Below are positions 1 through 10,049 of a stretch of DNA of 64,000 nt, in pieces. The notes under the pieces were generated by a model. The model was not told the DNA's origin. It worked only from the letters and a program-made list of their open reading frames with translations, and did not search any database. Position numbers and translations under genes: made by a program. Source of the DNA: Macrostomum hystrix. Lineage: Eukaryota; Platyhelminthes; Macrostomidae. How positions within the stretch are numbered: position 1 is the first letter of the stretch; each line of letters begins with the position of its first letter. The stretch covers positions 11,440,001-11,504,000 of the forward strand of contig CATNEN010000039.1 of NCBI GenBank assembly GCA_950097015.1, written 5' to 3'.

Positions 1-1544
1 TACGAGTCGACACCCTGCCGGCCGTCTTCCTGGCCAAGTACCTGGGCCTGGCCCCGGCATCAGGCCTGTTCGGCGTCGATTGTATTCGACGACCGGCGGA
101 CGATCTGGTCAAGGCGGCCGGCAAGAGAAGAGCGAAAACTGGACGACCGTTGCCGATCGCTCAGTTGACGGTAACTTTTTTTCGACGCTGTTTAACTTTC
201 CCTTTCTTTCTTGTTCAGTGTATAGTTTCAGTGTGCCTTGGAGGTTGGCCCTCAAGGGCGTAAATTGCACGACAAGTCCACAAGCCTTCTCTCCACGGTT
301 GCGCCCCAAACGAATGTGGCCTTACCGCGGAACTTGTTACGAGAGGCAAACGAGTTAAGGCTCAATCGTAGTGTGGTAAGACGAGGCTGGAACACAATAT
401 TGTACATCATTTTCATCTGAGGCTTAAATTTTTAGTGTAACGAGTCTAAGACTCAAATAACTCGTTCTTGGTGTACATTTATTTGATGATCAAATGAATG
501 GTAATTGGTAACTCAGAAGTAACACATTAGTAAAAAGCTTTCTAGTCTAGCACAAAACACGACTTCTCTTAGAAGGACGCGAAACGCACATGACGTGCTA
601 AGAGGATGTCAACTTAAGGCTCTAGAATGGAGCCAAGGTCAATCCTCTAATCAAACCGACAGAAATCAGTAGCTGGTCAATCCATGCAGTCGACTAGAAA
701 CGCTGAGATACTGCATTTCTCATGGTACCCTGGGGGATCCATAAACAGTTAAATTGGCTCGAGAATGGACATCGGGCTCCATTCTAGAACCTTAACTTGA
801 CAAGAAATCCCCATTTTATCCCGTTTATCCCACAGGGTACCATGGGAAGGACTTGGGCGAAATTTCTCGGCGTTTCTAGCCGACAGCATAGACCAGCTAC
901 TGATTTCAGTCGGTTTGGTTCGAGGATTGGATTGACCTTGGCTCCATTCTAGAGCCTTAAGTTGACATTGTTTGAGGGAGGATTCTTCACAATGACGCAT
1001 CTCGTCTTCAGGGCACATAGGAGCTTGTTTATTTCACCGGAATACTGTATATAAACGATTATTTTGTGATTCGCAATAAAAAACATCCAGAGGTCTACAG
1101 TTAAAAACTGCACTGCATGCACTCACTTAGCTGACTGCGGATCGATAGTCAACATTGATGCCACAAGTGAAACTGAACCATTCAACTGACTCACAGGTTC
1201 TGCAGCAGGGTGTCAGCGTCCGGCCTCATCCGCAGAGCGAAGGCGGCAAGGTAGAACGAGCTTTCCACCCGATCGGCAGCATTTCCTACGCGGCCATGGA
1301 CCCGCAGATGCGCCGAATCTTCTGCTTAGTCGCCCTGCCCGAGGCCGAAGCTGCCCAGCAAGCTCACCCGAAGCCCGAGTGCCACGCATTCCTGTGCAAC
1401 TCGGTGGACACGGCGCATCGCCTGGTGCTGGCGGTCACCTTCGCGTTCGAGTCCGCCTCGTCAGCTGCCGCAGCTGCTCCGAGTGGCGGGCGGAGAACGA
1501 CACCTCAAGACGACGATCTGGATGATGATCAGAGAGTAGTATAG
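1..1544 (+). CDS. PTB/PID-domain adaptor protein, 3' part (two exons)
   Basis: Two exons make one phosphotyrosine-binding (PTB) fold. The first (window edge to 170, frame from base 3) reads VFLAKYLGLAPASG and ends at a GTAACT donor. The second (1197-1544) follows a TCACAG acceptor in the same phase and contains HPIGSISYAAMDP, RRIFCLVA and ECHAFLC, the usual order of PTB strands before the C-terminal helix (LVLAVTFAFES). The ECHAFLC and KYLG signatures resemble LDLRAP1, FAM43 and PID1 proteins, but the subfamily is not resolved. Such adaptors bind NPxY-type tails of membrane receptors in the cytoplasm. The tail is Ala-rich and then acidic (DDDLDDD), with a stop at 1542. The start lies upstream of the window. 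The 1-kb intron holds a SINE fragment and a foldback element. An AATAAA at 1901-1906 could end the transcript. Confidence 0.75.
205..380 (-). repeat. tRNA-derived SINE, partial copy (family A)
   Basis: The segment matches, in reverse, the 5' half of the SINE family repeated through the window: the CAAGGGCGTAAATTGCACGA block, the GAGAAGGCTTG block and a degraded tRNA-like head with CTCGTAACAAG. It lies in the intron of the PTB gene. The 3' half is missing. Confidence 0.7.
605..967. mobile_element. Foldback/MITE-like inverted repeat
   Basis: An arm beginning TGTCAACTTAAGGCTCTAG at about 606 runs about 130 bases to CATGGTACCCTG. Its imperfect reverse complement runs from about 833 to 967. The loop of about 100 bases carries a third copy of the end motif (GGCTCCATTCTAGAACC, 776-793). 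I see no coding capacity. It is probably a non-autonomous DNA element in the PTB intron. Confidence 0.7.
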
Positions 1545-2019
1545 CAATGAGCAGTGTTTGAAGTGAATGATATCACACTGCATTCTGCAACACGAACGCA
1601 ATTGAATTCACTTTGGCAGGTTTAGCGCTCCGTTTCTGAGCAAAAATGTATCTGGTGTTCGTCGCTTATTGTTGCTACTGTTCTTGCCGTGCTGTAATGT
1701 ACAGAACATGTCCAGAGTTTTCGTTAAAAAACCTTAGCACCTCCGGAACTTAATGAGCTTTGTAGTATTCTCTTCTTAGATGAACTGAAACTTCATATTA
1801 TGACATTGTGAAAACTTTATATTCTTTCAAGTGCGGGAGTTACGTTACGAACTTAATGCCATTGACAATATAAGAGATGGCATCCTGAGTTTATATTGTT
1901 AATAAATTAGTACAACATGCGTAAAGTCTGGCAGCTTCAGGGTATTCAAACAAGGCTGCAAACGAGGTTCACACAATTGCCGATTTACTCGTACTTCATA
2001 TTCAACTTGTAGTTTTCAG
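1545..2019. other. 3' flank of PTB gene, no other gene seen
   Basis: AT-rich sequence after the PTB stop. AATAAA at 1901-1906 is a candidate polyadenylation signal. I see no other coding or repeat feature. Confidence 0.4.
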
Positions 2020-2024
2020 CAGCC

Positions 2025-2270
2025 CTACAGCCTGCCCAGCGAGAAGCAACTCTGCCTGTTCCGCTGACTCCTGAGCACTGCACGGGCACACAGATACCAG
2101 AAACGCATGCACAGGTACATCAGCCCTTTCTCATTGCCATGCAGACACTGTACACTCTCATTGTTCACTGTGCCTTGTAGGTTGGCCCTCATTGGCCCCA
2201 AGCCTCCACTAATTTGAGCTCACGGACCTTGGTGCGAGAGGTAGAGGTGTTAAGCGCTCCGCCACCGCTA
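2025..2270 (-). repeat. tRNA-derived SINE, degraded copy
   Basis: Reverse-orientation copy of the family. It shows GCCCAGCGAGAAG, CCGCTGACTCCTGAGCAC, CACTGTACACTCTC and GGTTGGCCCTCA, ending in a worn tRNA-like head. It is more diverged than other copies. Confidence 0.65.
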
Positions 2271-2965
2271 CTGTACAAAGTTTTTACTACTGTAAGTAGA
2301 AACTTAAAAAACCATTTTCTTAAATTTCCTAAAATGGAGTAAGATTTTCTAACAAAGCGCTGCCTGCAGGCCCCAGGCCAAACAATGAGCTAATCATAGC
2401 GATGGTTTTCATTGTTTGTTTGAAAAACTTTTTCCAACGTAGTTAGCCTTAGCCAGAACTGTAAGTTTCTTACCCTTGCTTCAGCAAAATATCTATTGAG
2501 AAAAAATGCGCGTTAAAAACTGGTACTTTTGTTTAATTCCAACTGCCAGGCATGGTGCCGCGTGGCTGTTTAACCTCACGCATTGTAGAAGTAAAAAAGA
2601 TGTGAAGTTGTTGAGAAGCAACCACGAAAACCTCCCGCGCTTAATCACAATGAGACCTGCAAAATCTCTCAGTCATATGTTGTCAATCTTATTTGCAAAG
2701 AATCCTGTAAGCAACATGGAGGGGTTGCCATCCCTGCTTGAGTGTTGGCAGATTGTCTCACCGCCCCATTCTGCCAAAGAAAAGCAACTAGTTTCAACAA
2801 ACTTAAAATAATTTTTTACTCAGTTTTTGTATGACTTAGAATTTGTTTCCAAGACAACAGGGTGTCTAAAAGTCAACTAAGGTAAGAATAGCATAGCTTT
2901 TACAATAAAAAATAGGTTTGTCATATAATCAGCAGATGCTAAAAATGAGTGGCAGTATATAGCAG
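2271..2965. other. Intergenic; one small unrecognised reading frame
   Basis: A 101-codon open frame (2506-2811, +) lies here. It matches no family I recognise and has no obvious signal peptide or splice context, so I treat it as chance or a repeat remnant. The rest is AT-rich without visible features. Confidence 0.3.
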
Positions 2966-3262
2966 CTGTTTTGGGGTTTAGTGGCAGAGCAGTCTAACGC
3001 GATTGCCTCTCGCACCAAGGTCACTGAGCGGCGAGGCCACATTCATTTCGGGCGCAGCCGCGGAGAGAAGGCTTGGTGGCTTGTCGTGCAATTTGCGCCC
3101 TTGAGGGCCAACCACCAAGGCACAAGTGAGAGTGTACACTGCCTGACAATGAGAAAGTCATGGCAGACGTACACACCTGTGTGAGTGTATGCCTGCGTAC
3201 GGTATCTGTGTGCGTGTGTTCTCAGGAGTCAGTCAGGAGGCAGAATTGCAGAATTGCCTATA
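2966..3262 (+). repeat. tRNA-derived SINE
   Basis: Forward copy. The tRNA-like head has an A box (TGGCAGAGCAGTCTAACGC) and a shortened B-box region (GTCACTGAGCGGCGAGGCCA). The body follows: GAGAAGGCTTGG, GCCCTTGAGGGCCAACC, GTGTACACTGCCTGACAATG and GTGTGCGTGTGTTCTCAGG. The 3' end is truncated near CAGAATTGCC. Confidence 0.8.
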
Positions 3263-3406
3263 AATAAGTGATAGCCATATTGCATCAGATTATAAAATAT
3301 ATTATTTAGATCAAGAAAAAAAAAGTTTTAAAAAATGACTGCGTTAACTTCGAAATTGAATTAGTACGAGCTAGAGAGGTAAGAGGGTATTTTCTTGCAA
3401 AGTTTT

Positions 3407-3936
3407 CTAGATGAGTGGGTCTTTCACCGCATTGTTTTCCGCATGGTTTTCCGCATGGTTTTCCGCACGGTTTTTTTTCCGTGTAAAAATTAAAAAAAAA
3501 TTGTATGGTGTAAAAATTACTGTGAAACTGTAATTTAATTTAATGGATGGTATGATATGACCTGGTATAGTATTAATCTTTGTATGATGAAGTAGTCTAT
3601 ATGTTAGCATATGACATGATCTGGTATGATATGGTATGATATGGCATAATCTGCAGGTATAATATGGCATGATTTTGTATTATATGGCATGATATGGTAT
3701 AATATGGCATGTTATGGTATGATATGGCATAATCTGGTAAGATATGACCTAGTATCATATAATCTTGTATGATATAGTTGTTAGAATCTCTTTCATATGT
3801 TTGCTAAAAATGTTACCAAGGATTATTGCAGCACATGTGTGCTTTATTCAAGTCAGCATGATGCAAAAATACAGGAAAAAAACCATGCGGAAAACCATGC
3901 GGAAAACAATGCGGTGAAAGATTTATACGTGTTTTC
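3407..3936. mobile_element. MITE-like element with about 45-bp terminal inverted repeats
   Basis: TCTTTCACCGCATTGTTTTC begins at about 3420, with CCGCATGG repeated after it. The reverse complement ends near 3926 (GGAAAACAATGCGGTGAAAGA). TCTAGA lies just outside on both sides. The interior (3545-3775) is a loose AT-rich tandem repeat of TATGATATGGCAT. I see no transposase. Confidence 0.65.
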
Positions 3937-4015
3937 TAGATCGTTTGTAAATCTGAAAAAGTATCATTCGACATCGTGATGACTCGCTAATCGCTATAGT
4001 GAACTAGCGAAGAGT

Positions 4016-4779
4016 TTAATTCTTCAACCAAGCCTTGTCAATTTCGTTGAGAATCGGGGAAGAGACTCTGGAAAAAGAGTTCAATTGATGACAATTTCTG
4101 TCGGGCTTCACAAAAGCGCTGGCGATGCAGTCCGGGTTGCTTTGGCACAGCATGGCACACTCGGTTTCAGATCGAGCCGGCTGACTCCAGGAATCAGGAT
4201 TGATGAGCTCGGCAGCGTTCAAGACTACCAGTATTGATTTCGCACTGACGCCTTGAAACCAACTGGAGTGAACTGGAATTTTTAAAATAAATTATTACGT
4301 ACTGTTTGAAATCTACCTATAGTCGACTAAAATACACTGTATTCCGTGCAAACTAAAACTAAAATTCAAGACTTACTATCCGGTAGCAGTTCATAGACTG
4401 AGTTTCTGTAGCCGCCACCGCACACCTGGACCGGATTGCCGGAACATGCAGTGTTACAGGTGGACTCAGCTCCAGTGCCAAGTGTTCCGTAGCCGGAGCC
4501 GCAGAAGCAGTAGCTCGCATACTGCGCACCGGCGTAGCGAAAGCCAGCCAGGTGGCAGATCCAGCCGCAGAGCTCCAGTGTCATCGAACTGTCAAAGACG
4601 CTGTCAGAGCTGACAGGAAAGCCACCTACGATAGAGAAACCTACGAGGCCGACCATGTCGCGGCTGGACGAGTCAGCATAGCAGCCGATGTAGCGCCTGC
4701 TGATTGCGACACCCCGTGCGTTGCCCTTTGGCACGGCGGCATTGACGACGAGCAGAACGAATAGCAACTCACTTTGCAT
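4016..4779 (-). CDS. Secreted WSC-domain protein with a PAN/apple-like tail
   Basis: Two exons (4779-4377 and 4224-4016; GTAAGT donor, TACTGGTAG acceptor, phases agree) give about 203 residues. A signal peptide (MQSELLFVLLVVNAAV) leads to a WSC domain at about residues 29-130: YIGCYAD, CGWICHLAGFRYAG, YCFCGSGYG, CNTACSGNP and VCGGGYRNSVYEL, with all the expected cysteines. The second exon has a shorter cysteine motif, CAMLCQSNPDCIASAF ... NCHQL, like the start of a PAN/apple domain. WSC domains are putative carbohydrate-binding modules. The product is probably secreted, since there is no transmembrane segment. It lies on the same strand as, and just downstream of, two FREP genes, hinting at a recognition or mucus-protein cluster (inference). 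Confidence 0.8.
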
Positions 4780-4799
4780 CTTCTTGGCTACTATTTTAG

Positions 4800-5143
4800 C
4801 AGCAGGTTTTAATGATGCTTTAAAAAGTTACCAACATACGAGTACATAAAAATGGTTGAGGACCCGTAGACTTCATGAAATATACTATCATGCCATTTGA
4901 TGACGGAATTCTCACAGTTGTCATAGCTACGCACGCACGTACAGATCACAAACTGCCTATTGACAGTAGCAACAAACACAGCAGCAGAAATAATCGCTTG
5001 AAACTCGCATTCAGCATTCCGTCTCTCGTTAAAATATCAAACTGAATTTGGAAAAAACTTTTTTGCGCTACAAAGCTTTTGAAAGTCGTAGATGCAACTC
5101 TATAAAGTTTCTCTTCCATTACACCAAAATAACAACAGAACAG
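4800..5143. other. Intergenic spacer
   Basis: AT-rich spacer between the WSC gene start and the 3' end of the first FREP gene. I see no clear feature. Confidence 0.3.
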
Positions 5144-6148
5144 TTAAGGGCATTTTGCAATCACCAAGGACTCAAAGGTTCGCATTGAGTACGCGTAATT
5201 CAGTGGAGAAGGCATCGTTGCTGGATTTGTCTTCGAAAACGTGATTCCGATGGCCCAGTTGCCGCCAGTCAGCCGGAGAGCCGTGGGCGGTGTGAAATAT
5301 CGACCGTTCGGATTGAAGCAGTGACACGAGCCGTACCACCAGGCCCCTTGAAACAATTGCGCACAGTTATTAGAACCACTATCCTGATCGTTATCAAAAG
5401 TGCTGAACTTCTGGTTGTTCATGAATAGAGAGGACGTCTTCAGGCACTGGATGACGTTGGACCGGTCGACATCCTGGTCGCCGACTGTCACTCGATATCC
5501 TTGATCCGAGCCCTCGACTGAGAACACGGAGTTCTCCCACCACCACCAGCTGCCGTTCCACGAGCTCATCTCCCACCTCACTCTCCTGTCGCCTGCCCGA
5601 GTCAGCTGGTGAATCGCCTCCAGACCCATCCAGAAGTTCCCGTCCTCGCCCTGTCCGAACTGAGACAGGTAGTCTGTCCAGTTGCGGTAGAAGTCGACAG
5701 AATCGTCCACTCGGTGCTGGAATGTGCGCCAGCAGCAGCTCGGTCCGAGACAGTCGAGTCGCCTCACCTGGAATGAGATCGGTGTGCACAGTTGTGCAGT
5801 AGTGAGCTCCCAAACTACTCATCCAGTGCCGCTCATTCCCGAGTCGCTCACCAACAGCAGAGGCAGGCTGGAGTTCGCGGCGTTCCGACACTTCCTGCAG
5901 CCGCTCCAGCCGAGTCGGCAGCTCAGCATCCGACAGGCGCCGTCATCGCCAGAGAATGAGACGGCCTGGTGCTTCTCACTGGCCAGGTAGGCGCAGTGCA
6001 GGAGGCTCACGGCTGATTCAACGCTGTCTGCCAAGTACTCAGAGAGGTCGTCTCTCTGAGCACTCCACATTGGCACATCAACCAGATCGGCGGTTGTCCT
6101 GAATACATTCCCAGAACTCAACAGCAGAAGTAGTGGAAAACTGATCAT
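5144..6148 (-). CDS. Fibrinogen-related protein (FREP), copy A
   Basis: Exon 1 (6148-5852) encodes a signal peptide (MISFPLLLLLSSG) and a cysteine-containing PAN-like segment (CAYLASEKHQAVSFS ... CRMLSCRLGWSGCRKC). An 84-bp intron (GTGAGC to TTCCAG) leads to exon 2 (5767-5144), for a total of 306 residues. Exon 2 is a fibrinogen C-terminal (FReD) domain: VDFYRNWTDYLSQFG, GNFWMGLEAIHQLT, the calcium-site motif DNDQD, then CAQLFQGAWWYGSCH and NPNGRYF. FReD proteins (ficolins, tenascins, mollusc FREPs) bind acetylated sugars or microbial surfaces outside the cell. The usual FReD C-terminal disulphide pair is present. The core is almost identical to copies B and C, intron included. Confidence 0.85.
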
Positions 6149-6829
6149 TTTGCTTAGGAATAATTATCAAATTCCTGTTGCGTGAGCAATTTTTCGGGTT
6201 TGTCTTAATAAGTGGTTCTGTTAAACAGCATATGAATTATGTGAGCATGATGGCTTGCTAGATAACTGGTGAATCTATCTTTATTTTGTTTGATGTGTTA
6301 CCCTAAGGGTGTAAGATTGTTTCTGCATTTGAATAAAAACCATTGAGTATGAGCAGCGTCTTTCCGTTAATTCATTCTAATTCTAATGACAACACTCTTA
6401 TGTCCTACTGCTCTTGTCGCAGAAAATTGTATAAAGCTGCAAATCATTAATTATGCCTATTTTTTAGCTTCTGCATCTGCGCTCTGCTCAATTTGGCATC
6501 GAGACAGAAGTCTAATCAGCTATCAAAATGTTAGCTCTTTGTCAAAGAAGAAAGTATTTATGACCAAGCATTCTGACTACTAATGATGGTCTGCTCAAAC
6601 ACTTTTCTGCTAAAGCAAAGAAACAGAAAGAATGCAATAGCCGAGTTCAGCAAGACATTGTCGCTAGTCAAAGCCTTTTGATAATAACTCATTCACACTG
6701 CCATTCAAAAGACATACACATAAATATAAGCTGTAAAATTTTACAGGTGGTTCAATTGCTTGAAAAATTGCATAGAGGTACAATAACAACAACAATATAC
6801 GCCAGAGTTAGCAGTCAGAAGGGGTTTTA
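6149..6829. other. Intergenic, upstream of FREP copy A
   Basis: AT-rich region with an unrecognised 65-codon frame at 6386-6583. It should contain the FREP-A promoter, but I see no convincing TATA box. Confidence 0.3.
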
Positions 6830-7080
6830 AGGCCTTGTCGCGTACTTAGGCAAAGGCTTTCGGCAGTGTCCGGGGCGCCGGCGTCGGCTAACAGACAGTC
6901 GACGTACCGTCGAGTTCGCGCCTGCCCCGCCGAAGTGGGGCCTGCAGCGTGAGCAGCAGAACCTGCTGCGCAGGCTGGTGGCAGTACACTGATCGGCGTG
7001 AATCAGGTGGCCTGCCAGCTGTAGTCACCGACGGCGCAGTAGGTCGCTTGGGCCAGACCGGCGCAGCGATAAAGTGCAGA
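6830..7080 (-). mobile_element. LINE fragment (3' coding end)
   Basis: The DNA closely resembles 7430-7680, including GTCCGGGGCGCC, CAGCGTGAGCAGCAG and GGGCCAGACCGGCGCAGCGAT. Both correspond to the C-terminal part of the same non-LTR retrotransposon. This copy is short and without an open frame. It ends in degenerate GCAGAT repeats (7085-7150). Confidence 0.6.
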
Positions 7081-7424
7081 TTGAGCAGATTGAGCAGCAG
7101 TGCAGATAATACAGATGCAGATGCAGATGTAGTGCAGATGTAGTGCAGATGTAGCTATCTATATCTACACCAGCGTATACTGAGCAGGAGGAAGCGAAAT
7201 AAAGCTAAGAAGAACTTTAAGATTCAGAATGAGTTCGGAACTCATGTAGCCGCTATATTTTAATTATTAAATTGCAATGTAAACTAGAAGGTGCACTGCT
7301 AGAAAATGAATTAAGGAACAGATTAATGAACAATTAACGACAGACAAAAAAGTTCTTGAATGATTGAACAACAAAAACAACAAAATATGCTGTCAGGATG
7401 AAAATAAAGGCATTTCACAGTGCG

Positions 7425-8160
7425 CACTTCAGAGCCTGGGCGCAAACAAAGGCCGCACCGCCGGCAGAGTCCGGGGCGCCAGCGTCAGCCAGCAGGCAAT
7501 CAACGAAGCGCCGAGTTCGGGCCTGGCCGAGCCGGTAGGGTGCCTGCAGCGTGAGCAGCAGCGCCTCCTGCACCGGCTGCGAGCAGTAGGACTCGGCGCG
7601 GATGATGTGGTCTGCCAGCTGGAGTCGCCGACGGCGCAGCAGTTCACTTGGACGGGCCAGGCCGGCGCAGCGATAGAGTGCCACGTTAGTAACTCGCTCG
7701 TCGCTGATCTTAAAGGCGGCGCGCAGCAGGCCGGCATGCACCGCGTTGACTTGCTGTTCGAGCGAGTCCGTCAGCGTCCATGCCTTGGCGTTGTATAACA
7801 GACGGTCTCGACTACCGCCTGGAACAGCGCCACCCTCTGGCGATCAGGTAGGGCCTCGGACTGCAGGACCACCCTCACAGAACGAACTGCTGAGAGCGCG
7901 GAAGCTCCGTTGCCTGCCCGTCAGCGCCTCGGCAGAGAATTGCAGCCTCGATGTCGCCCGGCACGCAGAGCACGACGGTCTTCCTCGTGTTGACCACCAG
8001 GCCGACGCTCGTTGCAACGCCAACCAGCTTGCCTAGCTGGCGCTGGGCGCCCTCTATGGTCGAGGACAGCAGGGCGAGGTCGGCGGCGTAGCCAAGCATG
8101 CTGAGCCACCTTTCTGGTTGACGTCGACCCACGCGTCGGCGCTGAAGGAAACCATCGTCG
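7425..8160 (-). mobile_element. Non-LTR retrotransposon (LINE) relic, RT C-terminal part
   Basis: Read on the minus strand with frame changes, it gives a degraded reverse-transcriptase palm motif (GYAADLALLSSTIEGAQRQL, with YAAD where the catalytic YADD is expected), VGLVVNTRKT and VPGDIEAAILC. A typical post-RT region follows: LYNAKAWTLTDSLEQQV, HAGLLRAAFKISDERVTNV and RRRRLQLADHIIRAESYC. The frames are interrupted between these blocks and the catalytic motif is altered, so it is dead. I cannot fix the clade by eye. Confidence 0.75.
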
Positions 8161-8992
8161 TCGGTAGGCAGAGAATTTTGAAGTTTGAATATTGAATTTT
8201 GAATGAGTGAAGCATGCATTTATCTAAGAATATACTGTACATATTAATTATTCATATGTAAGGTCATTCGCTAGGTGCTGTTGACCGCTTAGCTTGCCAC
8301 TCAAAAAATCGTTCACATGATCTTCACCGCCATCAGCTCTTGCATTAGTTCAACTAGTTGTTCTTCCTCGATGTCAGCGATCTTGTTTCTTTTAACTGGG
8401 GGCTAGTCTTAATTTTTTCGAACGTCTTCAAAGTAAATCTAGATAAGTATTACTGCTAGATGAGGTAGCACCGAGGACAGGTGGGTCTTGGAACCCTCGA
8501 CTGGCTTTTTTGGCTTCGTTGAGACAATCGCTCCGAAGTTTGGTAATGCAGGTGACAGCGATGGTGGTAGAATGTTTGGTAATGCAGGTGACAGCGATGG
8601 TGGTAGAATGTTTTGTAAACAAGCCGTGTAGCATATCCAGCACGATTAATACGATTAATAGGTCTACTGGTAAAGAGAACTAAACCTAAGGTGCAGCATC
8701 AGGATAGTAAACATGCTGTGGACTGTGGACGGCTGGGACCGTCCATGGGAGGCTGTGGACGGTCTAGCTCAAACATTGATACAAGCGCAACTGAGAAAGG
8801 ATAAAGACCAAAGTCCGCGAAAAATTGCTTTCTAGAGAGTAGCGTAGACTAGCGTGCTATGTAAGAATACAACACATGTGGAAATGATTTGCGTGGCGCA
8901 ATAGATGATCTTTATTACGAGCGTACCTTAATTTGAGAGTTTTAAGAGACTTTAAAATTTCCCACCAAAAGCATCTCCAATTGCTGAAACTT
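8161..8992. other. Intergenic, short duplication
   Basis: A 36-bp direct duplication (AATGCAGGTGACAGCGATGG and following bases) occurs at about 8544-8615. GTGGACGG/GTGGACTG direct repeats lie at 8710-8765. An AATAAA for FREP copy B lies on the minus strand at 8916-8911, 77 bases after its stop. I see no gene. Confidence 0.4.
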
Positions 8993-9984
8993 TTATGAAA
9001 AGATGTCCATCAGGAGACACTCAAATGAGCGCATCGAATAAGTATAATCCAGAGGTGGACCAATCAAACGCTGCTCTGCGAACGTGATGCCATCAGCCCA
9101 AAGGTCTCCAGAAAGTTGGAGAGCAGTTGGCGGTGTGAAATATCGACCGTTCGGATTGAAGCAGTGACAAGCGCTGTACCACCAGGCGCCCTGAAATGTT
9201 ACGCAACAACTGCTTGGACTGGAATCCTGGTCCATGTCTGGCGTGCTGAACTTCTGGTTGTTCATGAAAGCAGCAGAGACATTCGGACACTGGATGACGT
9301 TGGACCGGTCGACGTCCTGGTCGCCGACTGTCACTCGATATCCTTGATCCGAGCCCTCGACTGAGAACACGGAGTTCTCCCACCACCACCAGCTGCCGTT
9401 CCACGAGCTCATCTCCCACCTCACTCTCCTGTCGCCTGCCCGAGTCAGCTGGTGAATCGCCTCCAGACCCATCCAGAAGTTCCCGTCCTCGCCCTGTCCG
9501 AACTGAGACAGGTAGTCTGTCCAGTTGCGGTAGAAGTCGACAGAATCGTCCACTCGGTGCTGGAATGTGCGCCAGCAGCAGCTCGGTCCGAGACGGTCGA
9601 GTCGCCTCACCTGGAATGAGATCGGTGTGCACACAGTTGTGCAGTAGTGAGCTCCCAAACTACTCATCCAGTGCCGCTCATTCCCGAGTCGCTCACCAAC
9701 AGCAGAGGCAGGCTGGAGTTCGCGGCGTTCCGACACTTCCTGCAGCCGCTCCAGCCGAGTCGGCAGCTCAGCATCCGACAGGCGCCGTCATCGCCAGAGA
9801 ATGAGACGGCCTGGTGCTTCTCACTGGCCAGGTAGGCGCAGTGCAGGAGGCTCACGGCTGATTCAACGCTGTCTGCCAAGTACTCAGAGAGGTCGTCCCT
9901 TTGTTGCGACCAGAGAGCGCTTAAGGAATCTAAGGCTAAGGAGCCACAGACACGTAAGGCAATTAGAAAGAAAACTTTGAACAT
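8993..9984 (-). CDS. Fibrinogen-related protein (FREP), copy B
   Basis: Two exons, 9984-9697 and 9610-8993, give 301 residues. The structure matches copy A: signal peptide (MFKVFFLIALRVCGSLA), PAN-like cysteine segment, 86-bp intron, FReD. The N-terminal half from SEYLADSVESAVSLLHC onwards is identical in protein to copy A. The FReD diverges after SNVIQC: PNVSAAF replaces LKTSSLF, and the calcium/ligand loop reads DMDQDSSPSSCCVTFQGAWWY, with an extra cysteine next to the conserved one. A TATA-like TTATAAATG lies at about 10046-10038, some 55 bases before the ATG. It is probably a secreted recognition lectin. Tandem with copy A. Confidence 0.85.
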
Positions 9985-10035
9985 GGCTTAAAGAGCCTGT
10001 CAGAGATGAGGAGTAGCTTTCGATTGTCCTAGATC

Positions 10036-10047
10036 TGCAGCATTTAT
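10036..10047 (-). promoter_or_regulatory. Putative TATA box of FREP copy B
   Basis: The minus strand reads GAGTTATAAATGC about 55 bases upstream of the start codon. That spacing suits a TATA-driven secretory gene with a short leader. FREP copy C has GTATAAAG at a similar distance. Confidence 0.45.
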
Positions 10048-10049
10048 AA

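Noticed and set aside
2506-2811. 101-residue hypothetical protein
   Set aside because: No recognisable domain, no signal or splice context, in repeat-rich intergenic DNA.
5144-6148. C-type lectin domain in the FREP genes
   Set aside because: The first glance at WxG and WW-rich sequence suggested a lectin fold, but FYRNW, GNFWMGL, DxDxD...C and GAWW..CH...NPNG in order identify a fibrinogen C-terminal domain.
8993-9736. A single continuous frame through the FREP B intron
   Set aside because: The 86-bp intron happens to stay open in one frame, but the signal peptide and PAN-like segment join only through the GTGAGC/TTCCAG splice shared by all three copies.
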